Notes under the pieces: generated by a model | The model's database searches: none | What the model was told of the DNA's origin: nothing | The model's input: only the letters and a program-made list of their open reading frames with translations | Shown here: positions 26,140-35,215 of the stretch, piece after piece | Numbering within the stretch: the first letter of the stretch is position 1 | How the letters are laid out: every line of letters begins with the position of its first letter | Translations under genes and position numbers: made by a program | DNA from: Blautia hominis | GTDB taxonomy: Bacteria > Bacillota > Clostridia > Lachnospirales > Lachnospiraceae | DNA: 64,000 nt | Reading direction: 5' to 3' | Assembly (NCBI GenBank): GCA_002270465.1 | Contig: NQOF01000002.1 | Span: 434,001 to 498,000 of the forward strand

Positions 26140-26176
26140 AACGTATTAAAATCATATTTTAGGAGGTGCCCTTTTC

Positions 26177-26947
26177 ATGGCACATGTAATTGCAATTGCC
26201 GGCAAAGGCGGCGTAGGCAAGACGACTCTGACAGGACTTATCATCCAGTATCTGGCTGAAAAAGGCAAGGGTCCGATTCTTGCGGTAGATGCAGATGCGA
26301 ATTCAAACTTAAATGAAGTTCTCGGTATGGAACTTGAGGCAACTCTGGGCGATATCCGCGAGGAAGTGGCCCGTGCGGAGATGTCAAAAGAAAATCCCAT
26401 TCCGGCCGGAATGACAAAAGCAGATTATATGGAGTTCAAGTTTGATGATGCATTGATTGAAAATGATGATTATGACCTGCTTGTCATGGGACGTACCCAG
26501 GGGAAAGGCTGCTACTGCTTCGTGAATGGACTTCTGCAGGCTCAGCTTGCAAAGCTGCAAAAGAATTATCCATATATCATCGTGGACAATGAAGCCGGTA
26601 TGGAGCATATCAGCAGAGGGGTTCTTCCCAACATGCAGACAGCGATTCTGGTCAGCGACTGCTCCAGAAGAGGTGTACAGGCGGTGGGCAGGATCGCGGA
26701 ACTGATCAAAGAATGTGACATGCACCCAAGGCAGGTTGGTTTGATCATCAACCGTGCACCGGGCGGGGTACTCAATGCGGGCACAAAAGAGGAGATAGAG
26801 AAACAAGGCCTCACCCTTTTGGGAATCGTACCGCAGGATGAAACTGTATATGACTTCGACTGCGACGGTACTCCGATCGTGAAGCTCCCGGAAGATTCAC
26901 CGGTGAGAACAGCGGTCAGGGATATTGTGAGCAGGCTGGAGTTATAA
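26177..26947 (+). CDS. cooC: CO dehydrogenase nickel-insertion ATPase (CooC-type)
   Basis: 256 residues, MinD/ParA-like P-loop ATPase. It has the deviant Walker A GKGGVGKTTLTG near residue 8, switch I DADANSNLNEVLG, and the metal-binding CxC in GKGCYCFVNG, which lets a CooC dimer bind one Ni(II). The later VDNEAGMEHISRGV is the switch II region. It precedes cooS directly and likely matures the C-cluster. AGGAGGT lies 9 nt before the ATG. A second CooC/AcsF-like ATPase follows cooS. Confidence 0.92.
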   Translation: MAHVIAIAGKGGVGKTTLTGLIIQYLAEKGKGPILAVDADANSNLNEVLGMELEATLGDIREEVARAEMSKENPIPAGMTKADYMEFKFDDALIENDDYDLLVMGRTQGKGCYCFVNGLLQAQLAKLQKNYPYIIVDNEAGMEHISRGVLPNMQTAILVSDCSRRGVQAVGRIAELIKECDMHPRQVGLIINRAPGGVLNAGTKEEIEKQGLTLLGIVPQDETVYDFDCDGTPIVKLPEDSPVRTAVRDIVSRLEL

Positions 26948-27007
26948 AAACCGGGGAAGCGGACCCGGATAAAAAAGCAAAAAGAGGCGAAAACAAGGAG
27001 GATATTC

Positions 27008-28900
27008 ATGAGTGAATTCAAATTAACCACAGTAGAAGAATTTGAAGCTGCTACTGCACGTCTCCTGGAAACAGGTGCAAAAGTCGGCGCTGACGCTTGG
27101 CAGTTCCGCGTAAAAAATCAGACACCCCATTGTAAATTTGGTGAAGAAGGCGTTTGCTGCCGTATCTGTACAATGGGACCATGCCGTATCACAAAAAAGG
27201 CTCCGAGAGGAATCTGCGGATGTGATGTACACGGTATTGTAGGTCGTAACTACCTGAAATTTACTGCAGGCGGTTCTGCAACACACTCTGACCATGGCCG
27301 TGAAATCTGCCATACCTTATATGAATCTGCAGCTGATGGCTGTTATAAGGTAAAAGATCCGGATAAGCTGATCCGTATCGCAAAAGAGTGGGGGATCGAG
27401 ACCGAAGGAAAAGACATCTATGATCTGGCACACGAAGTTGCTGAGACAGGTCTGATGGAGTATGGTAAACCTTTCGGAACACAGAGATTCTTAAAGAGAG
27501 CGCCGGAGTCACAGCAGGAACTGTGGGAAAAGAATGAACTTGCTCCAAGAGCGATCGACCGCGAGGTTTCCTGTTCCTTACATATGAGCCATATGGGATG
27601 CTCTTCCAAACCGGAAGCACTGGTAAAACAGGCTATCCGTGCAGGCTTAAGTGATGGATGGGGCGGTTCCATGATGGGAACAGAGTTCTCAGATGTATTA
27701 TTTGGAACTCCGAAGCCGATCGAGACAGAAGCAAACTTAGGAGTTATGGTTGAGGATAATGTCAATATCGTTGTTCATGGACATGATCCGAGTCTTTCTG
27801 AGATGATCTGTGAATTCGCAGATGATCCGGAAATGATCGCATACGCAAAAGAGCAGGGTGCAAAAGGCATCACTGTATCTGGTGTGTGCTGTACTTCAAA
27901 CGAAGTTGCAATGCGCCGCGGTATCCCCATGGCCGGTAACTTCCTGCAGCAGGAAAACGTTGTTCTGACAGGTGCATGTGAAGCAATCGTCGTAGACGTA
28001 CAGTGTATCTTCCCGGCACTTGGTCCTTTAAGCAAATGTTTCCACACAAAATTCATCACAACTTCTCCGATCGCTCAGATGCCGGATTCTGAATTCATCA
28101 GATTCGATGCACACACAGCAGGCGAGAAAGCCAAATTGATCGTTCGGACAGCTATTGAGAACTTCAAGAACAGAAAACCTGAACTGGTACATATTCCGCA
28201 GATGAAACAGAAAGCAACTGTCGGATACTCTACAGAAGCTATCGTTAAGGCTCTGGACGGCGTAACCAACTCACAGGTAGACGAGCTGGGAACCACAAAA
28301 CCGTTATTAGAGTGTATCACCTCCGGTGTTCTCCGTGGTGCTGTCGCAATGGTTGGATGTAATAACCCGAGGGTTCGTCCTGACTTAGCTCATATTGAAC
28401 TTATGAAAAAACTGGTTGCTAACGATATCATCATCATCGCTTCCGGATGTTCTGCACAGGCAGCTGCAAAAGCAGGTCTGATGGACAAGAGAGCGAAAGA
28501 TGTCTGTGGCGCCGGACTTAAGAGAGTTTGTGAACTGGCTGACATTCCGCCGGTACTGCACATGGGCTCCTGCGTAGATATCAGCCGTATGCTGGTTCTG
28601 GCAGCTACCCTGGCAAAAGACGCAGGCCTGCATATTTCCCAGCTTCCGGTTGTTGGATGTGCTCCTGAGTGGATGTCTGAAAAAGCAGTTTCTATCGGTA
28701 ACTATGTAATCGGTTCCGGTATTGATACCTTCTTAGGTGTTGACCCATATGCCTGCGGTTCCAGTGAAATGGTTGAAATCCTGACCAACGGAACAAAAGA
28801 ATGGGTAGAGGCTGCATTTACAGTTGAAAAAGATATTGAAAAACTGGGCGATGCTATGATCGCAAAAATCGAAGAGAAGAGAGCTGCTCTTGGAATCTAA
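27008..28900 (+). CDS. cooS: Anaerobic carbon monoxide dehydrogenase catalytic subunit
   Basis: 630 residues, standard for Ni-Fe CODH (AcsA in acetogens). N-terminal cysteines in CKFGEEGVCCRICTMGPCR and GICGCDVHG provide the D- and B-clusters. C-cluster ligands fall in later blocks such as VSGVCCTSNE, GCNNPRVRPD, ASGCSAQAAAKAG and CAPEWMSEKA. It interconverts CO2 and CO and works with AcsB in the CODH/ACS complex. AAGGAGG precedes the ATG. It is flanked by two nickel-insertion ATPases and sits in the acs operon, so the acetogenic role is firm. Confidence 0.97.
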   Translation: MSEFKLTTVEEFEAATARLLETGAKVGADAWQFRVKNQTPHCKFGEEGVCCRICTMGPCRITKKAPRGICGCDVHGIVGRNYLKFTAGGSATHSDHGREICHTLYESAADGCYKVKDPDKLIRIAKEWGIETEGKDIYDLAHEVAETGLMEYGKPFGTQRFLKRAPESQQELWEKNELAPRAIDREVSCSLHMSHMGCSSKPEALVKQAIRAGLSDGWGGSMMGTEFSDVLFGTPKPIETEANLGVMVEDNVNIVVHGHDPSLSEMICEFADDPEMIAYAKEQGAKGITVSGVCCTSNEVAMRRGIPMAGNFLQQENVVLTGACEAIVVDVQCIFPALGPLSKCFHTKFITTSPIAQMPDSEFIRFDAHTAGEKAKLIVRTAIENFKNRKPELVHIPQMKQKATVGYSTEAIVKALDGVTNSQVDELGTTKPLLECITSGVLRGAVAMVGCNNPRVRPDLAHIELMKKLVANDIIIIASGCSAQAAAKAGLMDKRAKDVCGAGLKRVCELADIPPVLHMGSCVDISRMLVLAATLAKDAGLHISQLPVVGCAPEWMSEKAVSIGNYVIGSGIDTFLGVDPYACGSSEMVEILTNGTKEWVEAAFTVEKDIEKLGDAMIAKIEEKRAALGI

Positions 28901-28924
28901 TCTTTATCAGGAAAGGTGAATGAC

Positions 28925-29692
28925 ATGAAAATTGCAGTGACAGGAAAAGGCGGCGTTGGAAAGACTACTTTTGCTGCGACGCTGGCGCGTTTATATGCGG
29001 ATGAGGGAAGAAAGGTGCTTGCTGCGGATGTGGATCCGGATGCGAATCTGGGGCTGGCACTTGGGTTTGATGATGAAACCCTGGATTCTATCATCCCCAT
29101 AACAAAGATGCGGAAGCTGGTGGAAGAACGTACCGGAGCTAATGAAGAGAATCAGTTCTACCGGATCAATCCAAAGGTGGACGATATCCCGGATACATAT
29201 TCCAAAGAAGTGAACGGAGTCAAGCTGCTTGTGCTTGGTACTGTGGAAACCGGCGGCGGCGGTTGTGTATGCCCGGAGCACGTCATGCTTCGCAGAATCA
29301 TCAACAATTTGGTGCTTCACAGGGATGATGTGGTGATCATGGATATGGAAGCTGGATTAGAGCACCTCGGCCGGGGTACTACGGAATCCATGGACCAGTT
29401 TATCGTGGTCATAGAACCGGGTGCCAGAAGCGTACAGACCTATAAGAACGTGAAAAGGCTGGCAAAGGACCTGGGTGTAAAACAGGTGCGTGTTGTGGCC
29501 AATAAGGTTCGGAACGAAGAGGATGAGGCGTTTGTCAAAGGACATATACCGCAGGAGGATCTGCTGGGATTCATTCACTATAATACCGAAGTGATGGACG
29601 CGGACCGTCAGGGCAAGTCTCCATACGACTTCAGCAATACTGTAAAAGAGGAAATTACAAACATTAAACACATAATCGACCAAGGATTATGA
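28925..29692 (+). CDS. acsF: AcsF/CooC-type nickel-insertion ATPase
   Basis: 255 residues. Deviant Walker A TGKGGVGKTTFAATLA is at residues 5-20; DVDPDANLGLALG and a CxC motif in GGGGCVCPEHV follow, then MDMEAGLEHLGRGT. It is related to the cooC product upstream but clearly diverged. The position directly before acsB and the known Moorella AcsF role suggest it loads nickel into the A-cluster of acetyl-CoA synthase, while the upstream copy serves CODH. The roles could be swapped or shared. A GTG at 28916 is in frame, but ATG 28925 has AAAGG 8 nt upstream. Confidence 0.9.
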   Translation: MKIAVTGKGGVGKTTFAATLARLYADEGRKVLAADVDPDANLGLALGFDDETLDSIIPITKMRKLVEERTGANEENQFYRINPKVDDIPDTYSKEVNGVKLLVLGTVETGGGGCVCPEHVMLRRIINNLVLHRDDVVIMDMEAGLEHLGRGTTESMDQFIVVIEPGARSVQTYKNVKRLAKDLGVKQVRVVANKVRNEEDEAFVKGHIPQEDLLGFIHYNTEVMDADRQGKSPYDFSNTVKEEITNIKHIIDQGL

Positions 29693-29714
29693 GAAGGTCA
29701 GGAGGAAGAGAACA

Positions 29715-31841
29715 TTGACATTATTTGAAACCGTATTTAGTGGAAATGACGCTGTCTATGGATTAACAGAAGGCGCTATTAATGCTGCAATCGAACAGCA
29801 TGGTGCTGACAAAGCTGTCAGCTTCCCGAACACCGCTTACTGCTTACCGTGCTACTATGCAGTGACAGGTGTGAAGGTTAAAACTTTAGGAGAATTAAAA
29901 GAAGCTTTAGGTGTTGTAAAAACTTTGATGACAAGAGAGATGAGATTAAATGACGTATTTATGTCAGGCGTTGCAACTGCTCTCTGCGCAGAGTTTATCG
30001 AAGTTCTGAAATATATTGACGGTGCAGAACCGTACACAGAGCCCTGCTACGGACATCTGGCAGATGCTGTGATCCGTGAACTGGGTGTACCCCTTGTAAC
30101 AGGTGATATCCCTGGTGTTGCTGTTATCCTGGGAAGCGCTCCTACAAAAGAGGAAGCAGTTGCCTTGGTTAAGAGCTATCAGGCACAGGGTATACTGGTA
30201 ACACTGGTTGGCGGTGTGATCGACCAGGTTGCTGAAGCTGGCATGAAGACCGGTGCAAACTTACGTGTTATCCCTCTGGGCAAAGACGTAACAAGCGTGA
30301 TCCATGTAGTATCCGTTGCATTAAGAGCAGCGCTTATCTTTGGTAATGTAACACCCGGAGATGCAGCAAATCTGATGAAGTACACCTTCGAGCGTGTACC
30401 GGCATTCGTAAACGCATTTGCTCCTCTGGATGATGTGATCGTTGCCTGCGGTGCAGGTGCCATTGCACTTGGCTTCCCAGTTATCACAAACCAGGAAGGC
30501 GTATCCACAGTACCGAAGAGCTTGATCTTACAGCCGGATGTTGCTAAATTCAACGCTACATCCCTGGAAGCTCGCGATATCAAGATCAAAATCACCAATA
30601 TTGATATTCCGGTTGCTTTTGCATCCGCATTCGAGGGTGAGATCATCCGCCGCGGCGACATGCAGGTAGAGTTTGACGGTTCCCGTGTAGACTGTGCAGA
30701 GCTGGTTCAGTCAGCAGAGGCTACAGAGATCGAAGACCACAAGATCACCGTGATCGGACCGGAAGCAGATGAAATGGAACTGGGCAGCAAGAACAGCATT
30801 GCTTATGTTGTAAAAGTTGCAGGCAAGAACATGCAGTCTGACTTTGAGCCGGTTATCGAGCGTAAATTCCATAACTACATCAACTGTATCGAAGGTGTAT
30901 ATCACACAGGACAGCGTGATATGCAGCGTATCCGTATCAGCAAGGATGCATTCAATGCAGGATTCCGCCTGAAACATATCGGTGAGGTTCTGTATGCATC
31001 TGTTAAGAATGAATTTGATGCCGTTGTTGATAAATGTGAAGTTGTTATCTACACAGATCCTGCAGAGTGTAAGAGAATCCGTCACGAAGTGGCAATCCCT
31101 ACATTCAACAAACGTGATGACCGTCTGAAATCCCTGACAGATGAGTCTGTAGAAGTATACTACAGCTGTATCCTGTGCCAGGCATTCTCCCCGTCTCATG
31201 TATGTGTGGTAACACCGGAACGTCTGGGCCTGTGCGGTGCTGTTTCATGGCTGGATGCAAAGGCAACCAACGAGCTGGATCCTAACGGACCATGTCAGGT
31301 TATCACAAAAGAGAAATGTATTGATGAGAGAATCGGTGAGTACGAGGACGTTAACGAAGCCGTACGCAAATTCTCCCAGGGTGCTCTGGAAGAGGTATCT
31401 CTGTATTCCATCATGGAAAAACCGATGACAAGCTGCGGATGCTTTGAGTGTATCTGTGGTATTGAGCCATTCTCCAATGGTGTAGTTATCACAAACCGTG
31501 AGTATGCAGGTATGACACCACTTGGAATGACCTTCCCGGAACTGGCTTCCATGACAGGCGGCGGTGTGCAGACACCAGGCTTCATGGGACATGGAAAACA
31601 CTTCATCGGTTCCAAGAAGTTCATGAAGGCAGAGGGCGGTATCGAGAGAATCGTTTGGATGCCGAAAGAGCTGAAAGAATTTGTTGCTGAGAGACTGAAT
31701 AATACAGCAAAAGAATTATACGGTATCGACAACTTCACAGACATGGTTGGTGATGAGACCATCGCAACAGATCCGGAAGAATTAGTTGCATTCTTAACAG
31801 AAAAAGGACATCCGGCTCTGGGTCTGGATCCGATGATGTAA
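29715..31841 (+). CDS. acsB: Acetyl-CoA synthase (CO-methylating) catalytic subunit
   Basis: 708 residues. It condenses CO, a methyl group from the corrinoid protein and CoA. The A-cluster ligands are intact: Cys485, Cys488, Cys497, Cys507 (CILCQAFSPSHVC through GLCGA) and Cys574-Gly-Cys576 (SCGCFECICG). Each is exactly 21 positions below the Moorella numbering 506, 509, 518, 528, 595, 597. The start is TTG; GGAGG lies 9 nt upstream and no ATG is available nearby. The long open frame and C-rich blocks make the call certain. Confidence 0.97.
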   Translation: MTLFETVFSGNDAVYGLTEGAINAAIEQHGADKAVSFPNTAYCLPCYYAVTGVKVKTLGELKEALGVVKTLMTREMRLNDVFMSGVATALCAEFIEVLKYIDGAEPYTEPCYGHLADAVIRELGVPLVTGDIPGVAVILGSAPTKEEAVALVKSYQAQGILVTLVGGVIDQVAEAGMKTGANLRVIPLGKDVTSVIHVVSVALRAALIFGNVTPGDAANLMKYTFERVPAFVNAFAPLDDVIVACGAGAIALGFPVITNQEGVSTVPKSLILQPDVAKFNATSLEARDIKIKITNIDIPVAFASAFEGEIIRRGDMQVEFDGSRVDCAELVQSAEATEIEDHKITVIGPEADEMELGSKNSIAYVVKVAGKNMQSDFEPVIERKFHNYINCIEGVYHTGQRDMQRIRISKDAFNAGFRLKHIGEVLYASVKNEFDAVVDKCEVVIYTDPAECKRIRHEVAIPTFNKRDDRLKSLTDESVEVYYSCILCQAFSPSHVCVVTPERLGLCGAVSWLDAKATNELDPNGPCQVITKEKCIDERIGEYEDVNEAVRKFSQGALEEVSLYSIMEKPMTSCGCFECICGIEPFSNGVVITNREYAGMTPLGMTFPELASMTGGGVQTPGFMGHGKHFIGSKKFMKAEGGIERIVWMPKELKEFVAERLNNTAKELYGIDNFTDMVGDETIATDPEELVAFLTEKGHPALGLDPMM

Positions 31842-31880
31842 GATTTTGGAAGACAAAATCGCTTAATTGTAGTATCATGT

Positions 31881-31916
31881 AAACGGTGAATGCGCGTTTT
31901 ACCGTGTTCACCGTTT
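31881..31916 (+). other. Intercistronic hairpin between acsB and acsD
   Basis: AAACGGTGAA and TTCACCGTTT form a perfect 10-bp stem with a 16-nt loop in the 106-nt gap. No T-run follows (ATAAAAAATAT), so it is probably an mRNA-stability or processing hairpin. Confidence 0.55.
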
Positions 31917-31947
31917 ATAAAAAATATATTAAGGAGGCTAATGAGAA

Positions 31948-32886
31948 ATGCCGTTTAATCAAAAACCACAGAAATTCAATGCAAACATAAACACAGTTGA
32001 AATTGGCTGCGGGGACAAAGCAATCAAATTAGGAGGGGAATGTACATTTCCTTTCTATTCCTTTGATGCTCCCACGGAAAATGCACCAAAAGTAGGCGTG
32101 GAAATTTCCGATATGGGACTTATCAATGTTCCGGGAATCCAGGAATATTATGCAGGTGCTGCCACAATGGCCGAGATCGCAAAAAAAGCGGAAGCAATGG
32201 AAGGTGCGGACTTCGTATGCTTACGTCTTGAAGGCGGGGATCCGAACGGCGCAGACAAATCTATTGATGAACTGATCGCAGTTGTCAAAGAAGTCGGCGA
32301 AGCTGTTTCCTGTCCTTTAGTTGTTGAAGGATGCAAGAATGTGGAAAAAGATTCTGAATTACTGCCGAAAGTGGCAGAAGCACTTCAGGGCAAAAATGTT
32401 TTAGTCCTTTCTGCAAGAGAAGAAGATTACAAAGCAGTTGGTGCAGCAGCAGGCCTTGCTTACAATCAGAAGGTTGGAGCAGAATCCGCAGTGGATATCA
32501 ACCTGGCAAAACAGCTTAACGTTGTTACAACTCAGTTAGGCGTAAAAGCTCAGGATATCGTAATGAACGTTGGTTCTGCAGCAGTAGGCTATGGTTTTGA
32601 GTACGTGGTATCCACAATGGACCGTATTAAAGGTGCAGCTCTTTCCCAGAATGATAACATGTTACAGATGCCGATCATCACTCCGGTTGCCGATGAGACA
32701 TGGGGAGTAAAAGAGGCTATGGCTTCTGAGGAAGATATGCCGGAATGGGGACCGCTGGAAGAGAGAGGTATCAGTATGGAAGTACAGACAGCAGCAGCAG
32801 TTTTAGCTTCCGGTTCTGACGCTGTCATTCTGAGACATCCCAAATCTGTTGCAACAATCTCAAAAATGATTAAAGAATTAGTGTAA
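31948..32886 (+). CDS. acsD: Corrinoid iron-sulfur protein small subunit (AcsD, CODH/ACS delta)
   Basis: 312 residues. It is the TIM-barrel subunit that, with AcsC, binds the corrinoid carrying the methyl group from AcsE to AcsB. Family segments include NTVEIGCGDKAIKLGGECT, FPFYSFDA, ADFVCLRLEGGDPNG, QDIVMNVGSAAVGYG and the C-terminal SDAVILRHPKSV. AAGGAGG precedes the ATG. acsC follows after 25 nt. Confidence 0.95.
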   Translation: MPFNQKPQKFNANINTVEIGCGDKAIKLGGECTFPFYSFDAPTENAPKVGVEISDMGLINVPGIQEYYAGAATMAEIAKKAEAMEGADFVCLRLEGGDPNGADKSIDELIAVVKEVGEAVSCPLVVEGCKNVEKDSELLPKVAEALQGKNVLVLSAREEDYKAVGAAAGLAYNQKVGAESAVDINLAKQLNVVTTQLGVKAQDIVMNVGSAAVGYGFEYVVSTMDRIKGAALSQNDNMLQMPIITPVADETWGVKEAMASEEDMPEWGPLEERGISMEVQTAAAVLASGSDAVILRHPKSVATISKMIKELV

Positions 32887-32911
32887 TCGTAGAACAGGAG
32901 GATAAAAACAA

Positions 32912-34258
32912 ATGGGATTATCAGGTATTCAAATTTTTAAACTGACACCAAAAAAGAACTGTAAAGAGTGCGGCTGCCCAACATGTATGGCTTTCTCCAT
33001 GAAAGTGGCTCAGGGTGCTCTGGAAATTTCCAAATGCCCGCATATGTCTGAGGATGCTCTGGCTCAGTTATCTGAGGCAACAGCTCCGCCGATGAAGACG
33101 ATCAAAGTCGGAAGCGGTGACAATGAATTTACTTTAGGCGGCGAGACTGTTTTATTCAGACATGAAAAAACTTTCGTTAGCAAAACAAGATATGCAGTTT
33201 CCCTGTGCACATGTATGGATGATGCTGCGATCGACGCTAAACTGGCAGCAATTCCGAAGGTAGACTACGAGCGTATCAGCGAGAGAATGTTCGTTGAAAT
33301 GATTTACGTGAACTACGAAGACGGCGCTGACAAAGACAGATACGTTGAAATCGTAAAGAAAGCAGCAGCTCTTGGAAGAACTTTAGTTCTGGGCTGCAAA
33401 GATATCGAAGCTGCAAAAGCAGCTCTGGCTGTATGTAAAGACGGCAAACCGGTATTAAACGGTGCAGATGCTTCTAACTACGCTGAAATGAGCGCAGTTG
33501 CAACAGAAGCAGGTGTTGTACTTGGCGTTACAGGTGCTGACCTGAACGAGTTATATGATACAGTTGCAGCTCTGGAAAAAGCAGGCAATAAGAACCTGAT
33601 TCTGGATGTTGGAACAAAATCCATCAAAGAAGCTTACGGCAACGCTGTACAGATCCGCCGCGCAGCTTTAAAAGATCAGGACAGAACCTTTGGTTATCCT
33701 ACACTGGTAAACCTGTCAGTTCTGGCTCATGGCGACAGAAACCTGCAGCAGGCACTGGCTTCCATGTTCACAATGAAATATGGTTCCATTGTGGTTATGG
33801 AGCAGCTTGAGTATGCAGAAGCTCTGCCGTTATTCGGTCTGAGACAGAACGTATTTACAGACCCGCAGAAACCAATGAAAGTGGAACCGGGTATTTATGC
33901 TTTAAATGGTGCAGACGAGAATTCTCTGTGTCTGACAACCGTAGACTTTGCTCTTACATATTTCGTGGTATCCGGAGAGCTGGAGCGTTCCGGTGTACCG
34001 TGTAACCTGATCATCAGTGATGCAGGCGGACTTTCTGTACTGACCGCTTGGGCTGCAGGCAAATTATCTTCCACTTCTGTATCAAAATATATTCAGGAAA
34101 ATGTAGAAGATAAAGTGAAATGCAGAAAACTGATCATTCCGGGTAAAGTTGCCGTATTAAAGGGTGATATCGAAGCAAAACTTCCGGGCTGGGAAGTGAT
34201 CGTTGCTCCGTTGGAAGCAGTTCAGTTAGTAAAATTCTTAAAAGACCTGACTGCATAA
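32912..34258 (+). CDS. acsC: Corrinoid iron-sulfur protein large subunit (AcsC, CODH/ACS gamma)
   Basis: 448 residues. An N-terminal [4Fe-4S] module holds Cys17, Cys20, Cys25 and Cys42 (KKNCKECGCPTCMAF through ISKCPHMS), which serves reductive activation of Co(II). A TIM barrel and a C-terminal cobamide-binding domain follow (NLIISDAGGLSVLTAWAAGK, VIPGKVAVLKGDIEAKLPGW). It is the methyl carrier of the pathway, so it depends on the cobamide genes in this window. GGAGGAT precedes the ATG. Confidence 0.96.
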   Translation: MGLSGIQIFKLTPKKNCKECGCPTCMAFSMKVAQGALEISKCPHMSEDALAQLSEATAPPMKTIKVGSGDNEFTLGGETVLFRHEKTFVSKTRYAVSLCTCMDDAAIDAKLAAIPKVDYERISERMFVEMIYVNYEDGADKDRYVEIVKKAAALGRTLVLGCKDIEAAKAALAVCKDGKPVLNGADASNYAEMSAVATEAGVVLGVTGADLNELYDTVAALEKAGNKNLILDVGTKSIKEAYGNAVQIRRAALKDQDRTFGYPTLVNLSVLAHGDRNLQQALASMFTMKYGSIVVMEQLEYAEALPLFGLRQNVFTDPQKPMKVEPGIYALNGADENSLCLTTVDFALTYFVVSGELERSGVPCNLIISDAGGLSVLTAWAAGKLSSTSVSKYIQENVEDKVKCRKLIIPGKVAVLKGDIEAKLPGWEVIVAPLEAVQLVKFLKDLTA

Positions 34259-34275
34259 TATGAGAAATACAGGCT

Positions 34276-34309
34276 GACAGAAAGGAGGCTTTTTCGCCCC
34301 CTTTCTGTC
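34276..34309 (+). other. Strong intercistronic hairpin between acsC and acsE
   Basis: GACAGAAAGG pairs with CCTTTCTGTC, extended by GGC/GCC past one A-C mismatch, with a 6-nt loop. The sequence after it (CGGCCAAAATG) has no U-tract. It probably marks an RNA processing point or protects upstream message. Confidence 0.6.
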
Positions 34310-34343
34310 CGGCCAAAATGAATAATTTAAAAGGAGAACTATT

Positions 34344-35129
34344 ATGGCAAAGTTTGTTACAATTGGTGAGAGAATTCACTGTATTTCCCCGTCTATCCGC
34401 AAAGCGATGGCAGAGCGTGATCCGGAACCAATCTTAAAACGTGCAAAAGAGCAGTTAGAGGCTGGTGCTACCTATTTGGACGTAAACATCGGACCGGCTG
34501 AGAACGACGGAGAAGATTTAATGAAATGGGCGGTTCAGTTGATCCAGTCCAACTTCGACAACGTTCCTCTGGCACTGGATACTGCCAACAAAAAAGCAAT
34601 CGAGGCAGGTATCTCCGTATACAACAGAAGCAAAGGAAAACCGATTGTAAACTCTGCTGATGCAGGCGGAAGAATCGAGAATATCGACCTGGCTGCAGCA
34701 AATGATGCTATCGTAATCGCTCTTTGCTCTGCAGAAGGTATTGCAGCAGACAACGATGAGCGTATGATGCACTGCCAGAACATGCTGGAAAGAGGTATGA
34801 TGCTGGGTATGGAGCCTACAGACCTGTGGTTTGACCCGTTATTCCTGGTTGTAAAAGGAATGCAGGACAAACAGATGGAAGTTCTGGAAGCAATCAAAAT
34901 GTTCAGCGACATGGGACTGAATTCCACAGGCGGTCTGTCCAATAACTCTAACGGTATGCCGAAACATATCCGTCCGATCATGGATTCCGCAATGGTTGCA
35001 ATGTGCATGATGCAGGGCTTAACCTCCGCTATCGTAAATCCATGTGATTTAAGACTGATGGAAACAATTAAATCCTGTGATGTTTTCAAAAACAACACAT
35101 TATACGCTGACTCTTACCTGGAGATCTAA
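34344..35129 (+). CDS. acsE: Methyltetrahydrofolate:corrinoid iron-sulfur protein methyltransferase
   Basis: 261 residues, a pterin-binding TIM barrel. It moves the methyl group from methyl-THF to Co(I) of AcsCD. Recognisable segments are TIGERIHCISPSI, GATYLDVNIGPAENDGEDLM, LALDTANKKAIEAG and a C-terminal SNGMPKHIRPIMD. GGAG lies 9 nt before the ATG. It is placed between acsC and acsV, each separated by a hairpin-containing spacer. Confidence 0.96.
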   Translation: MAKFVTIGERIHCISPSIRKAMAERDPEPILKRAKEQLEAGATYLDVNIGPAENDGEDLMKWAVQLIQSNFDNVPLALDTANKKAIEAGISVYNRSKGKPIVNSADAGGRIENIDLAAANDAIVIALCSAEGIAADNDERMMHCQNMLERGMMLGMEPTDLWFDPLFLVVKGMQDKQMEVLEAIKMFSDMGLNSTGGLSNNSNGMPKHIRPIMDSAMVAMCMMQGLTSAIVNPCDLRLMETIKSCDVFKNNTLYADSYLEI

Positions 35130-35156
35130 TCGCAGGCAGAATCGTGTAACAAAAAA

Positions 35157-35184
35157 GCGCCGGGGATATTTTTATCGCCGGCGC
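35157..35184. other. GC-rich hairpin between acsE and acsV
   Basis: GCGCCGGGGAT and ATCGCCGGCGC pair with one mismatch around ATTTTT. Six As precede it, so the canonical terminator form (stem then T-run) reads on the minus strand, where no gene lies upstream of it. On the plus strand it is only a hairpin. Confidence 0.6.
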
Positions 35185-35215
35185 AGATAAAAATATACAG
35201 AAAGGCTAAATTCCT

